The notes beneath the pieces were generated by a model. The model worked only from the letters and a program-made list of their open reading frames with translations. It was not told the DNA's origin and did not search any database. DNA of 64,000 bases from Rhodanobacter sp. 7MK24 (lineage in GTDB: Bacteria > Pseudomonadota > Gammaproteobacteria > Xanthomonadales > Rhodanobacteraceae), in NCBI RefSeq assembly GCF_014842995.1, contig NZ_JACYXL010000001.1, positions 373,183 through 437,182 on the forward strand, written 5' to 3'. Below, piece after piece: positions 36,730 to 45,985 of this stretch. Numbering within the stretch: position 1 is the first letter of the stretch; each line of letters starts with the position of its first letter. The translations under genes were made by a program, and so were the position numbers.

Positions 36730-37368
36730 TCAGCCCGGCAGTTGCTTGGTGCCGAAGATCTTGTCGCCCGCGTCGCCCAGCCCCGGCAGGATGTAGCCGT
36801 GCTCGTTGAGCCGCTCGTCGATCGCGGCGGTGTAGATCTCGATGTCGGGATGCGCGGCTTCGACGCGCTTCAAGCCTTCAGGCGCGGCGACCAGGAACAG
36901 CCCCTTGATGCGCGTGCAGCCGGCGGCCTTGAGCATGTCCACGGTGGCGACCAGGGTGCCTGCTGTGGCGAGCATGGGGTCGACGATCAGCGCGATGCGC
37001 TCGTCCATGCGGCCGGTGAGCTTCTCGTAGTAGGCGATGGGCTTGAGCGTCTGCTCGTCGCGCTGCAGGCCGACCACGCCGACCTTGGCAGCGGGGATCA
37101 TGTCCAGCACGCCCGGCAGCATGCCGAGGCCGGCGCGCAGGATGGGCACGATGGTGATCTTGGCGCCCTTGATACGATGCACCACGAGGGGGCCGGCCCA
37201 GCCTTCGATGTGCTCCTCGACGGTCTCCAGATCCTTGGTGGCCTCGTAGGTAAGCAGGGCGGCGACTTCACCGGCCAGCTCGCGGAATTCCTTGGTGCTG
37301 ATGCCGGCACGGCGCATCAGGCCGAGCTTGTGCTGGATGAGCGGGTGGCGGACTTCGACGATTTTCAT
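36730..37368 (-). CDS. upp: uracil phosphoribosyltransferase
   Basis: A 212-residue pyrimidine-salvage enzyme that makes UMP from uracil and PRPP. The PRPP-binding loop is seen as [13 protein letters not shown] (about 133-145), with the uracil-binding region [18 protein letters not shown] at the C-terminus and the family N-terminus [19 protein letters not shown]. Length matches E. coli Upp (208). The ATG at 37368 is chosen for this N-terminus; the frame extends upstream into a REP element. The next gene downstream, the GMC oxidoreductase, begins at the following base. Confidence 0.95.
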   Translation of the reverse strand: MKIVEVRHPLIQHKLGLMRRAGISTKEFRELAGEVAALLTYEATKDLETVEEHIEGWAGPLVVHRIKGAKITIVPILRAGLGMLPGVLDMIPAAKVGVVGLQRDEQTLKPIAYYEKLTGRMDERIALIVDPMLATAGTLVATVDMLKAAGCTRIKGLFLVAAPEGLKRVEAAHPDIEIYTAAIDERLNEHGYILPGLGDAGDKIFGTKQLPG

Positions 37369-37394
37369 CGTCCAAGCATAGCCGCGGAGCACGC

Positions 37395-37474
37395 GTAGGA
37401 GCGCACCCGTGCGCGATGGCTTTGATGCTGGATCAGAGCAAAAGCATTCGCACACAGGGTGCGCCTACCTACAA
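37395..37474. repeat. inverted pair of REP-like elements upstream of upp
   Basis: GTAGGAGCGCACCCGTGCGC (37395-37414) contains a GCGCAC/GTGCGC hairpin. Its inverted partner ends TGCGCCTACCTACAAG (37461-37476), with an imperfect stem around 37450-37466. This is the TAGGAGCGCAC type of REP seen in many Xanthomonadales and Pseudomonas genomes. Confidence 0.6.
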
Positions 37475-37507
37475 GAATCGCATGGAGCGATTTCGGGCGG
37501 CATTTTC

Positions 37508-37565
37508 TGAAGAGTGCGGCCATGGATGGCCGCCCGTTTGATTCTCGCGATCAAGGATGATCGCA
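37508..37565 (-). repeat. dispersed intergenic repeat family A, copy 2
   Basis: Read on the minus strand it runs TGCGATCATCCTTGATCGCG and on through the hairpin GCGGCCAT-CC-ATGGCCGC to CACTCTTCA. It closely matches copy 1 behind rplT. It lies beyond the terminator of the PsiF gene. Confidence 0.7.
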
Positions 37566-37599
37566 AAAACAAAGCGCCGCCTTGTTGCGGCGGCGCTTT
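37565..37599 (-). terminator. intrinsic terminator of the PsiF gene
   Basis: On the minus strand, AAAGCGCCGCC and GGCGGCGCTTT form an 11-bp stem around GCAACAA and are followed by GTTTTTG. It begins 21 bases after the PsiF stop. Confidence 0.92.
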
Positions 37600-37620
37600 G
37601 GATGGAACGGTGCGGCGGCT

Positions 37621-37989
37621 TCAGTGCGCGGCGGCGGGAGCTGCGGCGGCATCGCCCTTGAGGCAGGAGCTCATGAAGGTCTTGCGATCGGCGCCCTTGA
37701 GCGCCTTGGTCTTGGCGTCGGCATTGCAGCTCTTCATCTTTTCCTGCTGGGTGGCCTTGGCGGTCGGCGCCGCGGCGGCGCTTTCGCCCTTGAGGCAGGA
37801 GCTCATGAAGGTCTTGCGGTCGGCGCTGCTCTTGCCGGTAGCCTGTTTGTTGCAGTCGCTCATGCGCTGCTGCTGCGGGGTGAGTGTCTTGCCGGTGGCG
37901 GTGGCTGCCTGCGGAGTGGCGGCGAACGCGACGGTGGTGGCAAAGGCGAGCACGGCGCAGGCGGCGATCTGGCTGAAACGCAAGGTCAT
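37621..37989 (-). CDS. PsiF-repeat periplasmic protein
   Basis: A 122-residue exported protein with a signal peptide (MTLRFSQIAACAVLAFATTV-AFA). The mature part holds two PsiF repeats, each with a Cys pair: MSDCNKQATG then DRKTFMSSCLKG, and MKSCNADAKTK then DRKTFMSSCLKG, joined by Ala-rich linkers. PsiF is a phosphate-starvation-inducible protein in E. coli with no known biochemical role. GGAGG lies upstream of the ATG at 37989. No PhoB box was recognised by eye. It stands alone, with its own terminator. Confidence 0.9.
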   Translation of the reverse strand: MTLRFSQIAACAVLAFATTVAFAATPQAATATGKTLTPQQQRMSDCNKQATGKSSADRKTFMSSCLKGESAAAAPTAKATQQEKMKSCNADAKTKALKGADRKTFMSSCLKGDAAAAPAAAH

Positions 37990-38135
37990 GATGATTCCTC
38001 CCGAGGTGACCGGCGGCTGCCGGCGTGCGCAGTCTATCGCTGCGGAGGAAGCATTGAAGCTGAACGGCGGAAGACAGGCGTAGGCTTGGCGCCCACCGCT
38101 CGGTCGGCGGTGGGCGCTGGTGTGCATCACGCCAG

Positions 38136-39632
38136 TCAGGCAGCCTTGCTTTCGCTCTTGCGCGGGCCTTCCAGCAGGGCGTGGCGCACGTGCGAGACCA
38201 CCAGGTCCACTTCGGCGCTGGTGACGTTGAAGTGCGGGGTGAAGCGCAGCGAGTTGACACCGCCGTGGATCACGCCGATGCCGCGCTCGCGCATGTATTC
38301 CTCGATGGAACCGGCGCCGTAGCACTTGAACTGCGGGGCCAGCTCGCAGGAGAACAGCAGGCCGGTGCCCTGCACCTTGGTGATCAGGCCGCCCAGCTCG
38401 TCCTTCAGCGCGTTGAGCTTGTCCACGAACTCCTTGCCGCGCTCGCGGATATTGGCGCGCACCCCGTCAGTGAGCTCGCCCAGCGTGGCCAGCGCCACAT
38501 CCAGCGCGCGCGGGTTGGCGGTCATGGTGTTGCCGTAGATGCCCTTGCGGTACAGGTTGCCGGCACGCTCGCTCACCGCCAGCACCGACAGCGGGTACTG
38601 GCCGGCGTTGAGCGCCTTGGAGAAGGTTTCCATGTCCGGCGCGGGCAGCTTCTCGAAGCCGGGGTAGTCGGTGAGCGACAGCACGCCGTGCGCGCGCAGG
38701 CCGGCCTGGATCGAGTCGACCAGCAGCAGGGTCCCGTGCGCTTCGGTGAGCTTGCGTGCGGTGGCGTAAAACTCCGGCGTCACCGCGCGGCCCGGATCGC
38801 CTTCGCCCATCACCGGCTCGAGGAACATCGCCTCGATGAACCAGCCATGCTTGTCGGCGTCGGCGAACGCGGCTTCGAGCTGGGTGATGTTGTACGGCTC
38901 GACCGTCAGCAGGCTGTCCTCGTGGCGATAGCTGGCGAGGTGCTGCTGGTAGGTCTTGCGCGAGGAATCGGAATACAGCGCCGGCTTGTCGGTGCGGCCG
39001 TGGAAGGCGCCCTTCACCGCGAGACGCTTGATAGTGCGGCCGGCGTAGCGGCCACCGACGTCGGTCATCAGCTTGGCGTTGACGTCGGCGATGCGGCAGG
39101 CCAGCGACACCGACTCCGAGCCGGAGTTGAGGCACAGGTAGTGCGCATACGGATTGCTGCCGCGGTTCTGGCCCAGTTCGCGGTTCAGCGCCTGCACCAG
39201 GCGCAGTTGCGCAATGCTGGGCGTCATCACGTTGGCCATCACCTGCGGGCGGGCCAGCGCGGCCTCGATGGCCGGATGGTTGTGGCCGAAACCCAGCATG
39301 CCGTAGCCGCCGTTGTCGTGCACCACCGCGCCTTTCAGCGTGACAACCCACGGGCCGCGCGCGGCAGCCGGCAGGTAGGGATTGATCGCGTCGTCGGGAT
39401 AGAAGTTGACGAAGCCGGCCTGCGCCTGCGCCAGTTGCGCAGACTCGTCCAGCTTCAGGAAATCGCCCAGCTCGGCGCGCAGTTCGCGGTGGCGAGCCAC
39501 CGCGGCGGCCACGGCCTCGCCCAGCATGGCGTCGGTTGCGGCCATGCGCTCGATGCTGGCGTCGTCCAGACCGGTGGTGCGCGGCTTGCCGCCGAATTCG
39601 CGCAGTTCGCGCAGCTGATCGATCAAACCCAT
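38136..39632 (-). CDS. class III (acetylornithine/GABA type) PLP-dependent aminotransferase
   Basis: A 498-residue fold-type I aminotransferase. NSGSESV at 169-175 binds the PLP phosphate, the Asp in LLVDSIQAG (306) pairs with the pyridine nitrogen and Lys339 in TFSKALNAGQYP is the likely Schiff-base Lys. The usual DEVQTG reads DSIQAG, so it belongs to a divergent branch, and the amino donor (ornithine, GABA, lysine or other) cannot be stated. AGGAGAG precedes the ATG at 39632. The region between it and the divergent ABC transporter gene carries a palindrome at 39828-39841. Confidence 0.85.
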   Translation of the reverse strand: MGLIDQLRELREFGGKPRTTGLDDASIERMAATDAMLGEAVAAAVARHRELRAELGDFLKLDESAQLAQAQAGFVNFYPDDAINPYLPAAARGPWVVTLKGAVVHDNGGYGMLGFGHNHPAIEAALARPQVMANVMTPSIAQLRLVQALNRELGQNRGSNPYAHYLCLNSGSESVSLACRIADVNAKLMTDVGGRYAGRTIKRLAVKGAFHGRTDKPALYSDSSRKTYQQHLASYRHEDSLLTVEPYNITQLEAAFADADKHGWFIEAMFLEPVMGEGDPGRAVTPEFYATARKLTEAHGTLLLVDSIQAGLRAHGVLSLTDYPGFEKLPAPDMETFSKALNAGQYPLSVLAVSERAGNLYRKGIYGNTMTANPRALDVALATLGELTDGVRANIRERGKEFVDKLNALKDELGGLITKVQGTGLLFSCELAPQFKCYGAGSIEEYMRERGIGVIHGGVNSLRFTPHFNVTSAEVDLVVSHVRHALLEGPRKSESKAA

Positions 39633-39827
39633 GGTGCTCTCCTCGAAATCCGTCGGCGCCCCGCACCCAGCGCGAAGCAGGCCGACGTGTTTTGCGTGAT
39701 GCGCGGCGGGGTGATCCGGCTTGGCGGCAGCGCGCATCCACGAACCCTAAGGATAACCTGCCGGGCAGGTGGCCCGGTACCCCCTGGCTGCAGCAAAACG
39801 CCTTGCACTGCAACACCTTGCAGGCGG

Positions 39828-39841
39828 GTGACGCCTGTCAC
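39828..39841. promoter_or_regulatory. palindrome GTGAC-N4-GTCAC upstream of the ABC exporter operon
   Basis: GTGACGCCTGTCAC has perfect 5-base arms. It lies 73 bases before the ABC ATPase start, in the divergent region shared with the aminotransferase. It is a candidate site for the operon's own LuxR-type response regulator. Confidence 0.4.
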
Positions 39842-39914
39842 GCGTGATGGCTGACGGCGGCGACTGGGGTTGTCAGGGTCCGCTGTCTACTGTGTGCAGC
39901 ACGGAGGAAAAGCC

Positions 39915-40822
<908 letters not shown>

Positions 40823-40823
<1 letters not shown>

Positions 40824-41617
40824 TGAACACCGTTGCCGTTGTCGCCGCATCGCCGGCCGTCACTTCCGTCATGCCGCCGCGCCGCGTGCTCGGCGCCTAC
40901 CTTGCCGAAGCGCGCAGCGAGTGCCTGCGCTATATGCGTGCACCGGGCTTCTTGCTGCCCATCCTGCTGTTTCCCGGATTGTTCTACCTGGTGTTCGGCG
41001 TGCTGATGGGCAAGTCCGAAGGCGCCGATGCAGCACGTTACCTGCTGGCCAGCTACAGCGTCTTCGGGGTGATGAGTCCGGGCCTGTTCGGCTTCGGCGT
41101 GTCGCTGTCGCTGGAGCGGGACGGCGGCTTGCTGACCTGGAAGCGCGCGCTGCCGATGCCGCCGGGCGCCTACCTGCTGGGCAAGATGCTGATGGCGATG
41201 GGCGCAGCCGCGGTGGTGGTGCTGATGCTGCTGGCGATGGCCATGGGCCTCGCGCACGTGGTGCTGGCACCGGCGCAGGTCGCGGCGTTGCTCGCCACCG
41301 GCATGCTGGGCGTACTGCCGTTCTGTGCGCTGGGCATGCTGGTGGGCACCTTGATCAAGGGGCAGGGCGCGCCCGGCATGCTGCAGCTGGTCTATCTGCC
41401 GATGTCCTTCCTGTCAGGGCTGTGGTTCCCGCTGTCGATGCTGCCCAAGACCCTGCAGCAATTCGCGCCGGTGTGGCCGAGCTATCACCTTGACCGCATC
41501 GCGCTGGTCGCGGCGGGTATCGTGCATGAGCCGGTGCTGCCCCACGTGCTGGTGCTGGCCGGCTTCGCCGCCGCGTTCTTTGCATTGGCGGTGCGGCAGC
41601 TGCGCCGGTACGGCTGA
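40823..41617 (+). CDS. ABC-2 family transporter permease
   Basis: A 264-residue membrane protein with six hydrophobic segments and the ABC-2 pattern MSFLSGLWFPLSMLPKTLQQ before the last loop. It should form a homodimer with the preceding ATPase to export a lipid, drug or peptide. The ATG at 40823 overlaps the ATPase stop (TGATG) and GGAGG lies upstream. The substrate is unknown. The kinase gene starts 20 bases later. Confidence 0.92.
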
Positions 41618-41637
41618 ACTGGCGGTAGCATTCGGCC

Positions 41638-42855
41638 ATGAGCGATATGGATCACCGTTCCGACCACAGGCAATGGCCTGCGTGGCTGCACCCGGCGCCC
41701 GGTTCTGCCGCGGCGGCGATGCGCGCCGCGGGCCATTCGCCCTGGGCCTATGCATGGAACCTGCTGTGGTCGTTCTGGGTGTTTCTCGGCCCGTTGTTCC
41801 AGCATGTGGGGCAGGGCTTCTGGTGGTCGCTGGTAGTGGGCTATCCACTTTTTCTGCTGCTCTTCCTGCTCTCGTGGATACGGCCGACCACCGAGGTGAG
41901 CGGCTATATCGGTGCGCTGGTGATACTCACCGCGCTGTCGATGCCGTGGAATCCCGCCGGGTGGACTTACGCCGTGTTCGCCTGCGCGATGTTGCCGTAC
42001 GAAGGTTCATGGCTGACCAACGCCATCAGGATGGGGGTGATCCAGGCCCTGCTGGTGCTGGAGGGCATCTTCCTGCACTGGGACTGGTACTCCTTCGTGA
42101 TCCTGGTTGGCGTGTGCACCAGCTCGGGCGTCGGCGCGCTGGTCGGACGCATGAACTGGGACAAGAACAACAAATTGCGCATGTCGCACGAGCAGATCCG
42201 CCAGCTTGCCGCCACCGCGGAGCGCGAGCGCATCGGCCGCGACCTGCACGACCTGCTCGGCCATACGCTGTCGCTGATCACGATGAAGCTGGAGTTGTCG
42301 CGCCGGCTGCTCGACCGCGACCCGGAGACGGCACGGCGCGAACTGGCCGAGGCCGAAGAGGTGGCGCGCCACGCGCTGGCGGAAGTGCGTTCGGCGGTCA
42401 CCGGCATCCGCGCCGCGGGCTTCGCCGCCGAGCTGGCGTCGGCCACGCTGTTGCTGCGCACGTCCGGCGTGCAGCTCGACCAGAACCTGCGGGCCTTCAA
42501 CCTGCCGGAGCCTGTCGAGTGTGCGTTGGCGCTGGTATTGCGCGAGGCAGTGACGAACATTGCGCGGCATGCGTGCGCGACGCTGGCGCGGGTGTCGCTT
42601 ACCGGCACGGACGGTGGCCTGCAGCTGTGCATCGAGGACAACGGCCGCGGCGGCATCCACACCGCCGGCAACGGCCTGCGCGGCATGCGTGAGCGGGTGC
42701 TGGCACTGGGCGGCACAATGCGGCTGGATTCGCCTCCGGGCGGCGGCACGCGGCTGGACGTCCAGGTGCCGCTCGTGGCGACGATTGCGGCACATGCCGT
42801 CAGCATGCCCAGGGTCGAGGCGCCGGTCTCCGCCTGTATGCGGCACGCCACATGA
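41638..42855 (+). CDS. DesK-like sensor histidine kinase (first of two)
   Basis: A 405-residue membrane kinase. About five hydrophobic segments (40-165) form the sensor, with no large periplasmic domain. They are followed by a HisKA_3 dimerisation domain with phospho-acceptor His204 in GRDLHDLLGHTL and a compact HATPase domain (LREAVTNIARHA, DNGRGG, NGLRGMRERV). The architecture is that of DesK, which senses membrane thickness or fluidity, and of LiaS-type envelope-stress kinases. Its stop overlaps the start of a second, similar kinase (ATGA). The two share the same kinase core wording but differ in the membrane part. Confidence 0.92.
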   Translation: MSDMDHRSDHRQWPAWLHPAPGSAAAAMRAAGHSPWAYAWNLLWSFWVFLGPLFQHVGQGFWWSLVVGYPLFLLLFLLSWIRPTTEVSGYIGALVILTALSMPWNPAGWTYAVFACAMLPYEGSWLTNAIRMGVIQALLVLEGIFLHWDWYSFVILVGVCTSSGVGALVGRMNWDKNNKLRMSHEQIRQLAATAERERIGRDLHDLLGHTLSLITMKLELSRRLLDRDPETARRELAEAEEVARHALAEVRSAVTGIRAAGFAAELASATLLLRTSGVQLDQNLRAFNLPEPVECALALVLREAVTNIARHACATLARVSLTGTDGGLQLCIEDNGRGGIHTAGNGLRGMRERVLALGGTMRLDSPPGGGTRLDVQVPLVATIAAHAVSMPRVEAPVSACMRHAT

Positions 42856-44060
42856 TTTCCGCCTTGCTTGTCCGCTGGTTCACGCCCGCGCCGGATTCCG
42901 GCGCGGCCGACGACATCCGGCGCGGCAAGTCGCCGTGGGCTGACAGCGTGCATCTGTTGTGGTCGGTGTGGATTTTCATCACGCCGCTGTTCGATAACGG
43001 CACCGCGGGCTACACCCGAACCTGGCTGCTGTTCACGGCCGCGTCCTATCCCCTGTTCCTGTTGCTCTTCGCCAAGATCCAGCTGGCGCCACAACGCACG
43101 GCGTACCTGTATGCCTGGGCCATGGCGGTGTTGTGCTTCGCCTTGCTGCGCTGGTATCCGAGCGGCCTCAGCTATTTCGTCTATGCCTGCGTGATGCTGA
43201 ATCATTGCCGGATGCGCCTGCGCGCCCAGTTGTTCCAGCTGGTGCTGCTCAACGTGGCTTTGCTTGGACTGGCCTGGTGGATCGGCTATCCGACCAGCGT
43301 GCTGGTGATCATGCCGGCTTCGGTCATCGTGATCAGCGTGATCATGCTGGTCGAGCGCATCAACAAGGAAAAGGACGCCGCGCTGCGCCTGTCGCAGGAA
43401 GAGATACGCCGGCTGGCGGTGCTCGCCGAGCGCGAGCGCATCGGCCGCGACCTGCACGACCTGCTCGGCCACACGCTGTCGCTGGTGACGCTGAAGTCCG
43501 AGCTGGCGCGCAAGCTGGCGCTGGCCGATCCGCCGCGCGCCCAGCGCGAGATGGAAGAAGTGGAGCGCGTGTCGCGCCATGCGCTGGCCGAAGTGCGCGC
43601 CGCGGTCACCGGTATGCGCCGCAGCGACCTGACGGCGGAGCTGGCCTCGGCGCGGCTGATGCTCGAAGCCTCGAACATCGCGTTCGAGGCGGGCACGCTG
43701 GCGCTGGCCGGTTTGCCGCCGGAGGTCGAAGCGTCGCTTGCGCTGGTGTTGCGCGAGGCGGTCACCAACATCCACCGCCACGCGCATGCCACGGCGGCGC
43801 GGGTGTCATTTTCATGCGAGACGGAAAGGTTCCACATGCGTATCAGCGACAACGGACGCGGCGGCCTCGCCGCCCACGGCAACGGCATCAGCGGCATGCG
43901 CGAGCGCGTGCGCTCGTTGGGTGGCACGCTCACCATTGATTCGCCCGTGCGGCGCGGCACCACGCTAGACATCGAGGTGCCCTCGCGCGCGGCGCCGAAA
44001 TCCGTTGTCGTGGATGCGCACCTGTTGCCGGCGCTGGCAAGCCAGGGAGGCGCGGCATGA
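42852..44060 (+). CDS. DesK-like sensor histidine kinase (second of two)
   Basis: A 402-residue paralogue of the preceding kinase. Hydrophobic segments span about 32-168. The phospho-acceptor is His202 in GRDLHDLLGHTLSLVT, and the ATPase domain has LREAVTNIHRHAHA, DNGRGG and NGISGMRERV. The N-terminal segment GKSPWADSVHLLWSVWIF matches HSPWAYAWNLLWSFWVF in the first kinase, so the pair arose by tandem duplication. Overlaps of four bases on both sides (ATGA) imply coupled translation with the first kinase and the response regulator. Whether both act on the same regulator or form heterodimers is unknown. Confidence 0.92.
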   Translation: MISALLVRWFTPAPDSGAADDIRRGKSPWADSVHLLWSVWIFITPLFDNGTAGYTRTWLLFTAASYPLFLLLFAKIQLAPQRTAYLYAWAMAVLCFALLRWYPSGLSYFVYACVMLNHCRMRLRAQLFQLVLLNVALLGLAWWIGYPTSVLVIMPASVIVISVIMLVERINKEKDAALRLSQEEIRRLAVLAERERIGRDLHDLLGHTLSLVTLKSELARKLALADPPRAQREMEEVERVSRHALAEVRAAVTGMRRSDLTAELASARLMLEASNIAFEAGTLALAGLPPEVEASLALVLREAVTNIHRHAHATAARVSFSCETERFHMRISDNGRGGLAAHGNGISGMRERVRSLGGTLTIDSPVRRGTTLDIEVPSRAAPKSVVVDAHLLPALASQGGAA

Positions 44061-44659
44061 TCCGCGTGTTGCTGGCCGAAGACCAGGCCATGGTGCGTGG
44101 CGCGTTGTCGGCGCTGCTGAACCTCGAATCCGACATCGAGGTACTGGGCTCGGCCTGCGATGGCGAGGCGGCCTGGCGCGAGCTGCAACGGTTGAAGCCC
44201 GACGTGCTGGTCACCGACATCGAGATGCCCGGTCTTACCGGCCTGGAACTGGCGCAGCGCATCCAGCGGCACGAGTTGCCGATGAAGATCATCATCGTCA
44301 CCACCTTCGCGCGCCCAGGCTTCCTGCGCCGCGCGCTGGATGCCGGTGTTTCCGGCTATCTGCTCAAGGACGCGCCCGCGGAAAACCTGGCCGATGCCCT
44401 GCGCACCGTGCACCGCGGCGGTCGCGCCATCGATCCACAGCTGGCGCTGGAGGCATGGTCGGAGGCCGACCCGCTGAACGATCGCGAACGCCAGGTGCTT
44501 CGCCTCGCCGGCGAAGGACAGAGTGCGGGCGATATCGCCATCGCCCTGAATCTTTCGCACGGTACGGTGCGCAATTACCTTTCCGAAGCCATCGGCAAAC
44601 TCGGCGTGGCCAATCGCATCGAGGCATACCGGCTGGCGCGCCAGAAGGGCTGGTTGTAG
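44057..44659 (+). CDS. NarL/DesR-family response regulator
   Basis: A 200-residue two-component regulator. The receiver domain (1-120) has the acidic pair Glu8-Asp9, phospho-acceptor Asp54 in VLVTDIEMPG, and Lys in GYLLKDAPAE. The C-terminal LuxR-type helix-turn-helix (about 137-200) reads NDRERQVLRLAGEGQSAGDI and so on. It is expected to be phosphorylated by one or both kinases encoded just upstream and to control the ABC exporter operon. The palindrome at 39828-39841 is a candidate target. It is the last gene of the operon. Confidence 0.93.
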   Translation: MIRVLLAEDQAMVRGALSALLNLESDIEVLGSACDGEAAWRELQRLKPDVLVTDIEMPGLTGLELAQRIQRHELPMKIIIVTTFARPGFLRRALDAGVSGYLLKDAPAENLADALRTVHRGGRAIDPQLALEAWSEADPLNDRERQVLRLAGEGQSAGDIAIALNLSHGTVRNYLSEAIGKLGVANRIEAYRLARQKGWL

Positions 44660-44738
44660 CAAGCGCGCACGCGTTCGGGTGCAATGTCGTCCGGAACTTC
44701 TGGCGAGCGCGCCCTTGATTGCCTCCGTATGCCGACGA

Positions 44739-45923
44739 ATGCACCGACTGGCGTGGTTGCTGCTGGCAGCTTGCGTGGCGGCCTGCAGCGGCAAACCCAC
44801 GCCATTGGCCAACGATGCCTATGTGTGGCAGCGGCAATGGACGCCTGCGCTCGTGCGAGCGTTGTCGGACGACGGGCGATCGGTGCGCGAATGGCGCGTG
44901 CTTGCCGGCGAAATGGATGCACAGGGCCAGTGGCGCCTGTTCGCGCCGGACTGGCGTGCACTGGCGGCGAGCGGCAAGCCGGTCGTCGCGGTGGTGCGCA
45001 TCGAGGGACAATTGCAGCACTGGGACGAAGCGACGCTGTTGGCGGACGTGCGTGCGGTGCTGGCGTTGTGGCGGCAGCAGAAAATCGCGTTCGCCGGTGT
45101 GGAGATCGATCACGATTGCGCCACCTCGCGCCTGGCTGCCTATGCGCATTTCCTGCAGTCGTTGCACCCGTCCTTGCTGCCGCGCGAGAAGCTCTCGATA
45201 ACGGCGTTGCCGACATGGATGGGTAGCCCAGGCTTAGACAAGCTGCTCGCGCAGGCCGACGAAACGGTGTTGCAGGTGCATGCCGTGCAGTCGCCGCGCG
45301 CCGGCCTGTTCGATCCTGCCGTGGCGCGCGCGTGGCTGGACGCTTTCGCCCGGCACACGCGCAAACCATGGCGCGTGGCGTTGCCCGCCTATGGCACGCG
45401 AGTGAGCTGGGATCAGGACGGCCGCGTGGTCGCCATCGAAAGCGAGCGTCCCATGTTGCTGGGCGACCAGCGTTCCAACGAACTCTTCGCCGATCCGCAG
45501 ACCATGCAGCGGTTCGTCGCTTCACTGGAACAGGACGCACCGGACCACCTCGCGGGCATCGTGTGGTTCCGCCTGCCCACTGGCGACGACGTGCGGGCGT
45601 GGAGCGAGGCGAGCTGGCAGGCCGTGCTTGCCCGAGCGCCTTTGCGTGCGTCGCTGGCCGTGGTTGCCGTCGCTACGGACGATCCGCGTCGCTACGACGT
45701 CCTGCTGCGCAACGAGGGCGACGCCGACCTGCCCTTGCCGCCGTCGATTCGCGTCGACGGCGGCTGCATGGCGGCGGATGGCATCAACGGTTATGGATTG
45801 CAGCACGACGGCCGTGGCCAGTCTCTGCTACGTACGCGGATGGGAGTGCTTCACGCGGGGCGGCAACTGACCGTAGGGTGGTTGCGCTGCGAGGTCGCTC
45901 CAGGGCTGCGCATCGGCTCGTGA
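44739..45923 (+). CDS. DUF3142 lipoprotein, function unknown
   Basis: A 394-residue exported protein. The N-terminus MHRLAWLLLAACVAACSGK has a lipobox (VAAC, Cys16), so it is probably a lipoprotein. The body matches the DUF3142 family, with a TIM-barrel-like look: KIAFAGVEIDHDC, LSITALPTWMG, and GIVWFRLPTGDD are the sort of strands seen in glycoside-hydrolase-like folds, and EIDHD could be an acidic active site. No enzyme activity is known to me. The ATG at 44739 is chosen for the lipoprotein signal. The next gene starts 62 bases downstream and probably works with it. Confidence 0.8.
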   Translation: MHRLAWLLLAACVAACSGKPTPLANDAYVWQRQWTPALVRALSDDGRSVREWRVLAGEMDAQGQWRLFAPDWRALAASGKPVVAVVRIEGQLQHWDEATLLADVRAVLALWRQQKIAFAGVEIDHDCATSRLAAYAHFLQSLHPSLLPREKLSITALPTWMGSPGLDKLLAQADETVLQVHAVQSPRAGLFDPAVARAWLDAFARHTRKPWRVALPAYGTRVSWDQDGRVVAIESERPMLLGDQRSNELFADPQTMQRFVASLEQDAPDHLAGIVWFRLPTGDDVRAWSEASWQAVLARAPLRASLAVVAVATDDPRRYDVLLRNEGDADLPLPPSIRVDGGCMAADGINGYGLQHDGRGQSLLRTRMGVLHAGRQLTVGWLRCEVAPGLRIGS

Positions 45924-45985
45924 AGGGTGGTTTCCGACATAATTGGGCGACCCGGGCCGAGGGTGCCCGTCTGTCAGGGGAAACC